DNA of 6,698 nt from an uncultured Clostridium sp. (lineage in GTDB: Bacteria > Bacillota > Clostridia > Lachnospirales > Anaerotignaceae): positions 1 through 6,698 of the forward strand of contig CAMXTM010000111.1 of NCBI GenBank assembly GCA_947246775.1, written 5' to 3'. The notes under the pieces were generated by a model that had not been told where the DNA came from, ran no database searches, and worked only from the letters and a program-made list of their open reading frames with translations. The translations under genes were made by a program, and so were the position numbers. This document shows, piece by piece, positions 1 through 6,435 of this stretch (position 1 is the stretch's first letter; every line of letters begins with the position of its first letter).

Positions 1-98
1 ATATATTTTATAACAATCATGATTTAAAAATTTTTTTATTTGAATCAACAAGTTATCAACCTTTTTTCAGAATATTGAATTTTTTTACTGCACAAATG

Positions 99-812
99 CT
101 AGCGCAGCTCATTTTTTAACACTTTGCCTGCCTTACGGGGATATTGTGCTGGTGTTTGTTTTACTTTTTTTACCACAACAATTTTGTGGCTTAGGTCTGT
201 ATTAGGTATCGTAACATCAATGATTTCAGTAAGTGCGCCGCCCAACACTTCCATTGCTTTTTGTGCCTGCTCTACTTCTTTTGCGGCATCTTTTCCTTTG
301 AGTGCTACAAACGTCCCACCTACTTTGACAAAAGGTAAACCGTATTCCAAAAGTGCTGCCAAATTAGCAACGGCACGAGAAACGCAACAGTCATATTTTT
401 CTCTATACTTTTTTGACTTCCCACCATCTTCCGCTCTACTATGCACGCACTCTACCTTTTCTATCCCGATTTGCTGTATGACTTCCTCTAAAAAATAGAT
501 TCTCTTTTGCAAAGAGTCCAAAAGCGTCAACTGTATTGAGGGGCAAACAATTTTTAAGGGGATACCTGGAAAGCCTGCTCCTGTTCCTACATCAATCACG
601 CTATGACACTCCTGCCAATCAAGATAAGGTACAACACTTATACAGTCCACAAAATGTTTTAATATCACTTCTCTATCTTCTGTAATTGCTGTTAAATTCA
701 TTTTTTCATTCCATTGCAAAAGCAGTTGTTTATATCGCATAAACTGCTGTATTTGTGCCTGTTCTAGTGTAATTCCCATTTGTTTGCAACTTTCATAAAG
801 CAATTTTTCCAA
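99..812 (-). CDS. rsmG: 16S rRNA (guanine-527 N7) methyltransferase RsmG (GidB)
   Basis: RsmG uses S-adenosylmethionine to methylate N7 of G527 (E. coli numbering) in the 530 loop of 16S rRNA; in other bacteria its loss gives low-level streptomycin resistance (established knowledge). The 237-residue protein has the family's usual length. Visible motifs are the N-terminal helical part with LLLQWNEKMNLTAIT (about 30-44), SAM-binding motif I DVGTGAGFPG (74-83), the LLDSLQKR strand and helix (97-104), RAED (126-129), SRAVA (145-149), GGTFVALKG (165-173) and a C-terminal YPRKAGK (224-230). The start is TTG at 812: AGAGGA lies 6 nt upstream, and the next in-frame ATG would remove conserved N-terminal sequence. 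The stop is TAG. It is the last gene of the cluster, 177 nt after mnmG, and probably has its own promoter there. No clear terminator is visible in the 98 nt after it. Confidence 0.96.
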   Translation of the reverse strand: MEKLLYESCKQMGITLEQAQIQQFMRYKQLLLQWNEKMNLTAITEDREVILKHFVDCISVVPYLDWQECHSVIDVGTGAGFPGIPLKIVCPSIQLTLLDSLQKRIYFLEEVIQQIGIEKVECVHSRAEDGGKSKKYREKYDCCVSRAVANLAALLEYGLPFVKVGGTFVALKGKDAAKEVEQAQKAMEVLGGALTEIIDVTIPNTDLSHKIVVVKKVKQTPAQYPRKAGKVLKNELR

Positions 813-818
813 AAACTT

Positions 819-824
819 TCCTCT
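819..824 (-). promoter_or_regulatory. Ribosome binding site deciding the TTG start of rsmG
   Basis: The minus strand reads AGAGGA, then AAGTTT, then TTG. The 6-nt spacing is ideal for the TTG at 812, and no ATG lies nearby in frame, so this site supports the unusual start. Confidence 0.75.
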
Positions 825-835
825 TTTCTATGCTT

Positions 836-860
836 TTTTCTGTTTTTCTTTTCTGTTTTT
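836..860 (-). repeat. Tandem 12-nt purine-rich repeat in the rsmG leader
   Basis: On the minus strand AAAAACAGAAAA occurs twice (860-849 and 847-836) with one G between the copies, giving a 13-nt period. It lies between the predicted rsmG promoter and the ribosome site, so it would be in the 5' untranslated RNA. It may simply be low-complexity A-rich leader that keeps the ribosome site unstructured; no function is shown. Confidence 0.6.
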
Positions 861-870
861 TTAAAATTTT

Positions 871-943
871 ATTTACAAATATTTGTTCGTCTTTTTTTAT
901 TGTCAAAATTAGGTTTATATTTACAAAACAACTGTTCGCTATC
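871..943 (-). repeat. Two copies of a shared intergenic motif (GAACA-NN-TGTTTTGTAAAT type)
   Basis: On the minus strand copy A (889-871) reads CGAACAAATATTTGTAAAT and copy B (938-919) reads CGAACAGTTGTTTTGTAAAT; B is preceded by GATAG. A third copy lies at 2930-2911 in the gap before mnmG. All three have GAACA, a TTTGTAAATA tail and a T-rich stretch after it. Copy A covers the candidate -10 of rsmG and copy B is one arm of the inverted repeat at 925-983. It may be a regulator site or a diverged intergenic repeat; the identity is unknown. Confidence 0.5.
878..906 (-). promoter_or_regulatory. Candidate sigma-A-type promoter of rsmG
   Basis: A perfect -35 hexamer TTGACA (906-901) is followed by a 17-nt spacer and AATATT (883-878), which matches TATAAT at four of six positions. 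It would start transcription near 871, giving a leader of about 60 nt before the TTG start. The -10 lies inside the perfect 12-bp palindrome ACAAATATTTGT (875-886), so a protein bound there would block it. The weak -10 limits confidence, since AT-rich DNA yields such hexamers by chance. Confidence 0.4.
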
Positions 944-983
944 AATAAAATACAAACAAAATGAAAATAAGAACAGTTGTTTT
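925..983. repeat. 13-bp perfect inverted repeat in the mnmG-rsmG gap
   Basis: AAAACAACTGTTC (925-937) is exactly complementary in reverse to GAACAGTTGTTTT (971-983), with 33 nt between. Allowing a one-base bulge, the flanking ACA/TGT bases extend the pairing. It begins 7 nt after the mnmG stop codon on the minus strand. As RNA it could form a long-loop hairpin at the 3' end of the mnmG transcript. It lacks the short loop and clean U-run of a typical intrinsic terminator, so a paired protein-binding site is an equal possibility. Confidence 0.75.
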
Positions 984-989
984 TGTCTT

Positions 990-2876
990 TTATACTTTTG
1001 CTTTTTTGTGCTGTTCCATATAGATTAACAGTACAGACAAATCCGCTGGAGAAACGCCCGTAATACGGGACGCCTGCCCTAATGAAACAGGTCTAATATC
1101 ATTTAATTTCTGCTGTGCCTCAATGCGCAATCCCTTTATACTACTGTAGTCTAAATCATCAGGCAACAATTTATTTTCCATCTTTTGGAACTGTTCTACT
1201 TGTTTTAATTGTTGTTTAATATAGCCCTCGTATTTGATTTGAATATTGACTTGCTCCTTGATTTCAAAAGGCAAATCTTGTCGTTCCATATCCAATGGCT
1301 TTAATTTTTCATAGTCCAACTCTGGGCGTTTTATCAGCTCTGACAACTTCGCACCTGTATGAATTGGTGTGCTATGATATTTTTCAAAAAGCTCCTCTAC
1401 TGCTTGAGAGGGCGCTACCACAATACTAGAAACTCTTTTGATTTCTTTTTCTACTTCAGACTGTTTTTGTAAAAAGGCATCATATCGACTTTGGGAAATC
1501 AAGCCCAATTCATAGCCTATTTTGGTTAATCTTTGGTCAGCGTTGTCCTGACGCAAAAGCAAGCGATACTCTGCACGTGATGTCATCATTCTATAAGGTT
1601 CTTTTGTGCCTTTTGTCACCAAATCATCTATTAAAACACCAATATAAGCATCAGAACGCTTTAATATCAGTGGTGGCTCTTGTTTGATATATTTTACAGC
1701 ATTGATGCCCGCAATCAGTCCTTGCGCTGCCGCTTCCTCATAGCCTGAACTGCCATTAAACTGTCCTGCGCTAAACAGTCCCTTAATATTTTTAAATTCT
1801 AAGCTGACTTTAAGCTGGGTTGCGTCAATACAGTCATATTCTATCGCATAGGCATTTCTTGTAATTTCACAGTGCTCTAAGCCTGATATGGTGCGATACA
1901 TGGCAAGTTGCACATCTTCTGGCAGGGAGGACGACATACCTTGTATGTACATTTCGTCTGTGCCCTCGCCCTCTGGCTCTATAAAAATTTGATGTCTTTT
2001 TTTATCCGCAAAGCGCACTACTTTGTCCTCTATGGAAGGGCAATATCTGGGGCCTGTTCCCTCAATGACCCCAGAATACAGTGGGGAACGATGTAAATTT
2101 TGTTTGATAATCTCATGTGTTTGCTCATTGGTGTAGGTCAGCCAACACAACACCTGTTCCCTTTTAATATCATCTGCTGTATTTTCAAAGGAAAACGGCA
2201 CAATATTTTCGTCTCCATACTGTTCTTGCATTTTGGAAAAATCAAGCGAATTTTTGTTCATACGTGCTGGCGTACCTGTTTTAAATCGATACAATTTTAC
2301 GCCTAAATCCCGCAAGGATTGGCTAAGTTTTGTTGCTGCCATTAGGTGATTTGGTCCACATTCGGTAATCACATCACCATATAAGCAACGTGCTTTTAAA
2401 TAGGTTCCTGTACAAAGTACCACTGCTTTACACTCATAAATGCTGTCGCCATGCGTTTTTACGCCCTTTATTACACCATCTTCTACTACAAAATCAATGA
2501 CTTCATGCTGACAGATTTGTAAATTTTCTGTTTTTTCTAAGGTATGCTTCATTTCAGACTGATAGCGTACTTTGTCCGCCTGCGCCCGCAAAGAATACAC
2601 TGCTGGTCCTTTTGCCGTATTGAGCATTTTTGTCTGTATATATGTTTTATCAATATTTTTGCCCATTTCTCCGCCTAAAGCGTCTATTTCTTTTACAATA
2701 TGCCCCTTTGAACTGCCACCAATGCTAGGATTGCATGGCATCATCGCAATGCTATCTAAACTGATGGCAAAAAGGATTGTTTTCATACCCATGCGAGCGG
2801 CAGCAAGCGCTGCTTCACAGCCTGCATGACCACCCCCTACTACAATGACATCTACACGATTTGCAACGTACGACAT
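990..2876 (-). CDS. mnmG: tRNA wobble-uridine modification enzyme MnmG (GidA), FAD-binding subunit
   Basis: MnmG works with MnmE to install the (carboxymethyl)aminomethyl group at C5 of uridine-34 in certain tRNAs, using FAD, NADH, methylene-tetrahydrofolate and glycine or ammonium; it acts in the cytoplasm (established knowledge). The protein is 628 residues, a normal length. Seen here are the FAD-binding GGGHAG (14-19), PCNPSIGG with a conserved Cys (47-54, C48), GTPAR (201-205), family signature 1 [15 protein letters not shown] (275-289, with the Cys at 279) and signature 2 [17 protein letters not shown] (370-386), followed by the helical C-terminal tRNA/MnmE-binding part. I chose ATG at 2876: AAGGAA (2891-2886) sits 9 nt upstream, whereas the in-frame GTG at 2885 directly abuts it. 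The stop is TAA. Unlike the compact mnmE-mnmG pair of many Firmicutes, a 107-nt gap with promoter-like sequence precedes this gene. Confidence 0.97.
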   Translation of the reverse strand: MSYVANRVDVIVVGGGHAGCEAALAAARMGMKTILFAISLDSIAMMPCNPSIGGSSKGHIVKEIDALGGEMGKNIDKTYIQTKMLNTAKGPAVYSLRAQADKVRYQSEMKHTLEKTENLQICQHEVIDFVVEDGVIKGVKTHGDSIYECKAVVLCTGTYLKARCLYGDVITECGPNHLMAATKLSQSLRDLGVKLYRFKTGTPARMNKNSLDFSKMQEQYGDENIVPFSFENTADDIKREQVLCWLTYTNEQTHEIIKQNLHRSPLYSGVIEGTGPRYCPSIEDKVVRFADKKRHQIFIEPEGEGTDEMYIQGMSSSLPEDVQLAMYRTISGLEHCEITRNAYAIEYDCIDATQLKVSLEFKNIKGLFSAGQFNGSSGYEEAAAQGLIAGINAVKYIKQEPPLILKRSDAYIGVLIDDLVTKGTKEPYRMMTSRAEYRLLLRQDNADQRLTKIGYELGLISQSRYDAFLQKQSEVEKEIKRVSSIVVAPSQAVEELFEKYHSTPIHTGAKLSELIKRPELDYEKLKPLDMERQDLPFEIKEQVNIQIKYEGYIKQQLKQVEQFQKMENKLLPDDLDYSSIKGLRIEAQQKLNDIRPVSLGQASRITGVSPADLSVLLIYMEQHKKAKV

Positions 2877-2910
2877 TATTGTCACTTCCTTTTTATTTTA
2901 AAATTGTTGT

Positions 2911-2930
2911 ATTTACAAAACATTTGTTCT
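2911..2930 (-). repeat. Third copy of the shared intergenic motif, before mnmG
   Basis: The minus strand reads AGAACAAATGTTTTGTAAAT and continues ACAACAATTTTAAAA. It matches copies A and B in the mnmG-rsmG gap closely over GAACA, TGTTTTG and TAAATA, and like copy B it is preceded by GATAG or a close variant. It lies just downstream of the candidate mnmG -10, where a bound protein would block transcription. Confidence 0.5.
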
Positions 2931-2959
2931 ATCTTATTATAAAAACAATAAATAGAACA
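2925..2959. repeat. Bulged inverted repeat overlapping the putative mnmG promoter
   Basis: TGTTCTAT (2925-2932) pairs with ATAGAACA (2952-2959). Inside these, after a bulged C at 2933, TTATT (2934-2938) pairs with AATAA (2947-2951), leaving an 8-nt loop: a 13-bp stem, mostly A-T. It is not followed by a U-tract on either strand, so it does not look like a terminator. The candidate -10 of mnmG lies in its centre, suggesting an operator or a structured leader, but AT-rich DNA makes weak hairpins easily. Confidence 0.55.
2936..2941 (-). promoter_or_regulatory. Perfect TATAAT -10 hexamer, candidate mnmG promoter
   Basis: The minus strand reads TATAAT here, about 60 nt upstream of the mnmG ATG. 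No good -35 is present: the best-placed hexamer at a 16-nt spacing is TATATG, and there is no TG extension. Transcription would begin near 2929 and give a leader of about 50 nt. If real, it would let mnmG be expressed independently of mnmE. Confidence 0.35.
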
Positions 2960-2983
2960 TATATTCTTATTATGAACTTCTTT

Positions 2984-4375
2984 TTACTTTCCAAGACAAA
3001 ACTTTGTAAAGATTCTGTCAATGATTTCTTCGTCAACCGTGTCTCCTGTGATTTCTCCTAGTGCGCTGTTTGCCTCCTGTAAATCCATAGAAATAAAATC
3101 TTCTGGCATACGTGTTGTAATGGTCTGTAAGGCATTTTGCATTGCCTGTTTTGCTTGATACAGAGCATTTTTATGGCGTACATTGCCTAATAAACCATCT
3201 TCAGCAGAAATCATTTCACCCCCAAAAAACAAAGATTTTAAATGCTGTACAAATTCTTCCAAACCTTTGTTCGTTTTTACAGATACTGTAATGATTTTTG
3301 TGTTTTCTGCATACTGTTCTAATTGTTGTTCTGTCAGCTTTTGTTCTAAGTCCATTTTATTTAATAGAATAATTGTCTTTTTGTCCTTGACAAAAGATAA
3401 GATTTCTTGGTCTTCTTGTTCTAATGGGCGAGAGGCATCTAACAAAAGCAATATCAAATCTGCTTTTTGTGCGTACTCTTTTGACTTTTCTACGCCTATT
3501 TTTTCAACAACATCACTTGTTTGACGGATTCCAGCCGTATCTACAATTTTCATAGGAATCCCCTCAATATTAACATATTCTTCTACCGTATCCCTTGTAG
3601 TCCCTGCAACATCTGTGACAATTGCCCTTTCTTCCTCTAAAAACCAGTTTAAGAGGGAAGATTTTCCTACATTGGGCTTGCCGATAATAACGGTTTGTAT
3701 GCCCTCTCTTATGATTTTGCCCTTGTCTGCATTTTTTAATAACTGCTCCATTTCCGCAAGAATTTCTTTTGTTTTTTGCTCCATTTCGCTGTAAGTGTCC
3801 TGCTCTATATCATGTTCAGGATAGTCAATTGCTGCTTCGATTGCCGCAATCATGTCTAGTAATTTGGAACGCATTGTACTTACTTTTTGGTGTAGGCTGC
3901 CCCCAAGCTGATTGACAGCAGATTGCCTTGCAATGTCTGTTTTGGACTGTATTAAGTCAATGACTGCTTCTGCCTGTGATAAGTCTATTCTGCCATTTAA
4001 AAAGCTCCTTTTTGTAAATTCTCCAGGCTCAGCTAGACGTGCGCCACTATTTAGTACCGTTTCTAATATTTTTTGTAGTACCACCATGCCACCATGACAG
4101 TTAATTTCTACAATGTCTTCTTTGGTATAGGTGTTTGGTGCTTTCATAACAGTTACTAACACTTCATCAATCACATTGTTTGTATTTTTGTCCATAATGT
4201 AGCCATAGGATATGGTGTGGCTTTTTTTATCTAATAAAGAAACATGATTTTTAGACTGAAATATGCTATCTGCTAGGGCAATGCTTTCGCTGCCGCTCAT
4301 GCGCACAATGCCGATTGCGCCCGCACTGCCTGTTGAGATTGCCGCAATGGTATCGTCTAAATTTGCTGTTTTCAT
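2984..4375 (-). CDS. mnmE: tRNA modification GTPase MnmE (TrmE)
   Basis: MnmE is the folate-binding GTPase partner of MnmG in modification of uridine-34 of tRNA. It dimerises through its G domains in a potassium-dependent way on GTP binding (established knowledge). The 463-residue protein is of normal length. The N-terminal folate-binding domain (about 1-115) starts DDTIAAISTG and is followed by GEFTKRSFLNGRIDLSQAEA (about 118-137). The GTPase motifs are complete: P-loop GKPNVGKS (232-239), GTTRDT (258-263), DTAG (279-282) and NKMD (339-342). The C terminus is FCLGK, carrying the C-x-G-K motif (460-463) with the conserved Cys. The start is ATG at 4375 with AAAGGAG (4392-4386) 10 nt upstream; a longer frame from TTG at 4405 would begin inside the preceding terminator and adds no conserved sequence. 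The gene follows that terminator by 28 nt, so its transcription is a puzzle (see findings). Confidence 0.97.
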   Translation of the reverse strand: MKTANLDDTIAAISTGSAGAIGIVRMSGSESIALADSIFQSKNHVSLLDKKSHTISYGYIMDKNTNNVIDEVLVTVMKAPNTYTKEDIVEINCHGGMVVLQKILETVLNSGARLAEPGEFTKRSFLNGRIDLSQAEAVIDLIQSKTDIARQSAVNQLGGSLHQKVSTMRSKLLDMIAAIEAAIDYPEHDIEQDTYSEMEQKTKEILAEMEQLLKNADKGKIIREGIQTVIIGKPNVGKSSLLNWFLEEERAIVTDVAGTTRDTVEEYVNIEGIPMKIVDTAGIRQTSDVVEKIGVEKSKEYAQKADLILLLLDASRPLEQEDQEILSFVKDKKTIILLNKMDLEQKLTEQQLEQYAENTKIITVSVKTNKGLEEFVQHLKSLFFGGEMISAEDGLLGNVRHKNALYQAKQAMQNALQTITTRMPEDFISMDLQEANSALGEITGDTVDEEIIDRIFTKFCLGK

Positions 4376-4403
4376 TGTTTTGTCACTCCTTTCTGCTCTA
4401 TTC

Positions 4404-4435
4404 AAAAAAACCGATATATTGCTACATCGGTTTTT
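4404..4435 (-). terminator. Rho-independent terminator after jag
   Basis: On the minus strand AAAAACCGAT pairs perfectly with ATCGGTTTTT (10 bp, five of them in the CCGAT/ATCGG core), with a 10-nt loop at 4425-4416, followed by an unbroken run of seven T (4410-4404). It begins 15 nt after the jag stop codon. The A-run on the other arm makes it symmetrical, so it would also work for transcripts on the plus strand, although no plus-strand gene is nearby. It ends the rnpA-yidD-yidC-jag unit or attenuates read-through into mnmE. Confidence 0.82.
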
Positions 4436-4450
4436 ATCCTATCTATTTGT

Positions 4451-5068
4451 TTATTTTAATGTGATAACAACATTGCGATAAGGTTCTTCTCCCTCGCTGT
4501 ATGTTGTCACATAACGGTCATTTTGTAGTGAGGAATGTATAATCCTTCTTTCGTAAGGATTCATAGGCTCTAAGACAACATTTCTTTTTGTCTGTTTTAC
4601 CTTTTTTGCTAAGTTATATGCTAAACTTTCTAGGGTTTCTTTTCTTCTTTGACGGTAATTTTCCGTATCTAACAGAATACTGACATAGGGTGAACTGCCT
4701 TTATTGACAACCAAACTGACTAAATACTGCAAAGAATCTAACGTTTGTCCCCTTTTGCCAATTAAAACGCCCATTTCCTCACCACTTAGTTCAATGGCAA
4801 GTTGTCTTTCTTTTAATTTCGTTTCAATGGAAACAGACATACCCATTGCTTGAAATATCTCTTGTAAAAAAGTAACAGCAATTTTTTCTGGATTAAATTT
4901 TTTAACGACCTGTATCACAGCGTCTTTTGCACCAAACATACCTAAAAAACCTTTTGCGCCCTCATCAATTACTGTTACTTCTACTTCATCTCTGGAGGCG
5001 TGAAGTTCTTTTAGCGCTTCATTGAGTGCATCATTTACGGTTTTTCCACTTTTTGTTATTTTATCCAT
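4451..5068 (-). CDS. khpB: RNA-binding protein Jag/KhpB (Jag_N, KH and R3H domains)
   Basis: This is the Jag (SpoIIIJ-associated, also KhpB or EloR) protein. In streptococci it acts with KhpA in RNA binding and control of cell elongation; its task here is inferred from the family. In 205 residues the three usual parts are present: an N-terminal Jag_N domain (about 1-52) with the diagnostic KGFLGMFG (39-46), a KH domain (about 75-135) with the RNA-contacting GKRG loop (104-107), and an R3H domain (about 140-203) with R174-x3-H178 in YERRIIH. The start is ATG at 5068: AGAGGGG lies 7 nt upstream (5082-5076), while a longer frame from TTG at 5089 has no better site. It overlaps the end of yidC by 8 nt, implying translational coupling. 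The stop is TAA, followed closely by a terminator. Also known as jag. Confidence 0.93.
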   Translation of the reverse strand: MDKITKSGKTVNDALNEALKELHASRDEVEVTVIDEGAKGFLGMFGAKDAVIQVVKKFNPEKIAVTFLQEIFQAMGMSVSIETKLKERQLAIELSGEEMGVLIGKRGQTLDSLQYLVSLVVNKGSSPYVSILLDTENYRQRRKETLESLAYNLAKKVKQTKRNVVLEPMNPYERRIIHSSLQNDRYVTTYSEGEEPYRNVVITLK

Positions 5069-6122
5069 TCTGCTGCCCCTCTCTTTCAAATTTCTTTTTA
5101 AAATATTTCTTTAATAATAATTGTTGTACAATCGAAATAATATTACTAATCACCCAGTAAAGTCCCAAAGCAGCAGGTACACTAATTGTCATAACGCCCA
5201 TCATAATAGGCATAACATAAAGCATAGTATTTGTCATAGAATTTGTCATAGCAGCTGCGGGGTCATTCGGGTCTGTTGTATTGTTTGTCAATTGCTGCAT
5301 AATCTTAGATTGTCCCCAAGTTGTCGCAGCGGCAAGAATTGGCACAATAATGCCTGGAAAGGACAATCCTGGATTGCTAATCAGTGAAATGCCTAAAAAC
5401 ATTTCTATTTCATTTTTTTGCTCCAATAAGCTCGGTAAATTCTGTACATGCTCTCCCAATGTATTCATCACATATGTCCAGTCTGCCGCTTTAAAGCTGT
5501 CAATCAAGGCAAAGTTTTGTATCATATTTGCATCATAACCTGCTTTTGCAAAGCCTTCTAAGGCTTTTGTTAACATATCACTATTCCAAAACTCCATATA
5601 TGGCTGAAATACCGCCGTTCTGACTGTCTCTGGCGCACTTGTTAATACATTTGTAATTTCTGTATAGTTTTGTGCAATGACATCAACATATAAATACGCT
5701 TGCTGAAAAATATAAAACAGTGCGTATAATATAGGCAGTTGTATCAGCAAAGGCAAACAGCCACCTAGCATACTGATTCCATTTTTTTTCTGAAATTCCT
5801 GCAATTCCAGAGCCATTTTTTGCTGGGAAAGCTGGTCTTTTTTATCTTTATATTTTGCTCTGATTTTGTTCATTTCTGGTTGTAACTGTTGTAACTTAAA
5901 TGATGACTTTTGTTGTCTTATCATCAAAGGGAACAAGATAAATTTTACGATAATGGTAAACAAGATAATTGCAATTCCTAAACTGCCATTTGTTGTAATG
6001 CCATAGATAAAATGAAATAAAGCATTATAAATAACACCTAAAATATTTGCAATTGCACCAAAAATAAAATTAGGTTTCCTCAACGCCAGCGTAACGCCAG
6101 CATACATAAATGAATGAAACAC
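5061..6122 (-). CDS. yidC: Membrane protein insertase YidC (OxaA/SpoIIIJ family)
   Basis: YidC inserts and folds membrane proteins, alone or with SecYEG (established knowledge). The 353-residue protein has an extra N-terminal hydrophobic stretch (about 19-40), then TM1 (about 47-67) with K60 in LFTIIVKFILFPL where many homologues have the catalytic-groove Arg. A charged cytoplasmic coiled-coil loop follows (68-117), then TM2 with GGCLPLLIQLPILYALFYIF (120-139), a long extracytoplasmic segment (about 141-250), TM3 (about 255-271), and TM4-TM5 (299-337) ending in a basic tail KKYFKKKFER. There is no lipobox or cleavable signal, unlike Bacillus SpoIIIJ. The start is GTG at 6122, backed by AGGAGG 7 nt upstream; the first in-frame ATG is 15 nt further in and has no such site. 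It lies 61 nt after yidD and overlaps jag by 8 nt. Confidence 0.96.
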   Translation of the reverse strand: MFHSFMYAGVTLALRKPNFIFGAIANILGVIYNALFHFIYGITTNGSLGIAIILFTIIVKFILFPLMIRQQKSSFKLQQLQPEMNKIRAKYKDKKDQLSQQKMALELQEFQKKNGISMLGGCLPLLIQLPILYALFYIFQQAYLYVDVIAQNYTEITNVLTSAPETVRTAVFQPYMEFWNSDMLTKALEGFAKAGYDANMIQNFALIDSFKAADWTYVMNTLGEHVQNLPSLLEQKNEIEMFLGISLISNPGLSFPGIIVPILAAATTWGQSKIMQQLTNNTTDPNDPAAAMTNSMTNTMLYVMPIMMGVMTISVPAALGLYWVISNIISIVQQLLLKKYFKKKFEREGQQNG

Positions 6123-6129
6123 CTTTTTT

Positions 6130-6135
6130 CCTCCT
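6130..6135 (-). promoter_or_regulatory. Ribosome binding site deciding the GTG start of yidC
   Basis: The minus strand reads AGGAGG followed by a 7-nt A-rich spacer and GTG at 6122. This is a full-consensus site at ideal spacing, so it fixes a GTG start instead of the later ATG. Confidence 0.85.
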
Positions 6136-6183
6136 TATGAGAAGCAATATACCGAATTACACTTCGAAATAAAGTTTCTAATT

Positions 6184-6435
6184 TCAATTTTTATTGTTTT
6201 TTTCTGGAACAGGGTCATATCCACCCTCATGAAAAGGGTGACATTTTAATATGCGTCTAATAGATAAATACGTGCCTTTTAAAACACCAAAACGACTAAT
6301 CGCAATATAAGCATATTCTGAGCAAGTAGGTCTAAAACGACAATGCGCCCCAATATAGGGAGAAATTGCCAACTGATAAAATTTTATAACCATTAAAAAT
6401 AATTTTTGAAAACCATTCTTTATCATTTTGCTCAT
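6184..6435 (-). CDS. yidD: Membrane protein insertion efficiency factor YidD
   Basis: YidD is a small membrane-associated protein (DUF37 family) that in E. coli assists YidC-dependent insertion; its exact mechanism is not settled. The 83 residues carry the whole family pattern: a hydrophobic or amphipathic N-terminal helix (about 8-24), [10 protein letters not shown] (20-29), [12 protein letters not shown] (31-42), a helix ending RRILKCHP (60-67) and GGYDPVP (71-77). The three conserved cysteines (C32, C38, C65) are present. I chose ATG at 6435: it forms an ATGA overlap with the rnpA stop codon and has AAGGA 9 nt upstream, whereas the in-frame ATG at 6444 directly abuts that AAGGA. A third ATG lies three codons further in. 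It sits between rnpA and yidC, the usual order, and should be co-transcribed with rnpA. The stop is TAA. Confidence 0.94.
   Translation of the reverse strand: MSKMIKNGFQKLFLMVIKFYQLAISPYIGAHCRFRPTCSEYAYIAISRFGVLKGTYLSIRRILKCHPFHEGGYDPVPEKNNKN

Noticed and set aside
1..98. Terminator or small gene after rsmG
   Set aside because: Only very short A-T hairpins (for example TTCA/TGAA near 66-80) and A/T runs are visible; there is no open frame with a ribosome site and no convincing stem with a U-tract.
124..498. Plus-strand 124-codon frame inside rsmG
   Set aside because: It is the reverse-strand shadow of a clearly conserved gene, rich in Ser/Thr/Cys with no recognisable domain. The same holds for the other plus-strand frames inside mnmG, mnmE and yidC.
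780..1028. Plus-strand 82-codon frame across the mnmG-rsmG gap
   Set aside because: It is almost all Phe/Leu/Lys/Asn from T-rich DNA, overlaps the ends of rsmG and mnmG, and has no credible ribosome site or family motif.
2877..2885. Upstream GTG start of mnmG
   Set aside because: The GTG directly follows AAGGA, too close for initiation; the ATG at 2876 has 9-nt spacing and fits the family N terminus.
4376..4405. Upstream TTG start of mnmE, giving 10 extra residues
   Set aside because: It would start within the terminator's T-tract and bypass the AAAGGAG site that serves the ATG at 4375; the extra residues are not typical of MnmE.
5069..5089. Upstream TTG start of jag, giving 7 extra residues
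   Set aside because: No ribosome site precedes it, while AGAGGGG lies 7 nt before the ATG at 5068, and Jag proteins normally begin close to the Jag_N strand.
5225..5250. Tandem TTTGTCATAG repeat in yidC
   Set aside because: It encodes the MTNSMTNTM stretch before TM4, a small in-frame duplication within a variable loop, with no sign of mobile or regulatory function.
6123..6183. Promoter in the yidD-yidC gap (TATATT as -10)
   Set aside because: Only a poor -35 (CTTTAT or TTTATT) is available at usable spacing, and the gap is short enough for simple co-transcription.
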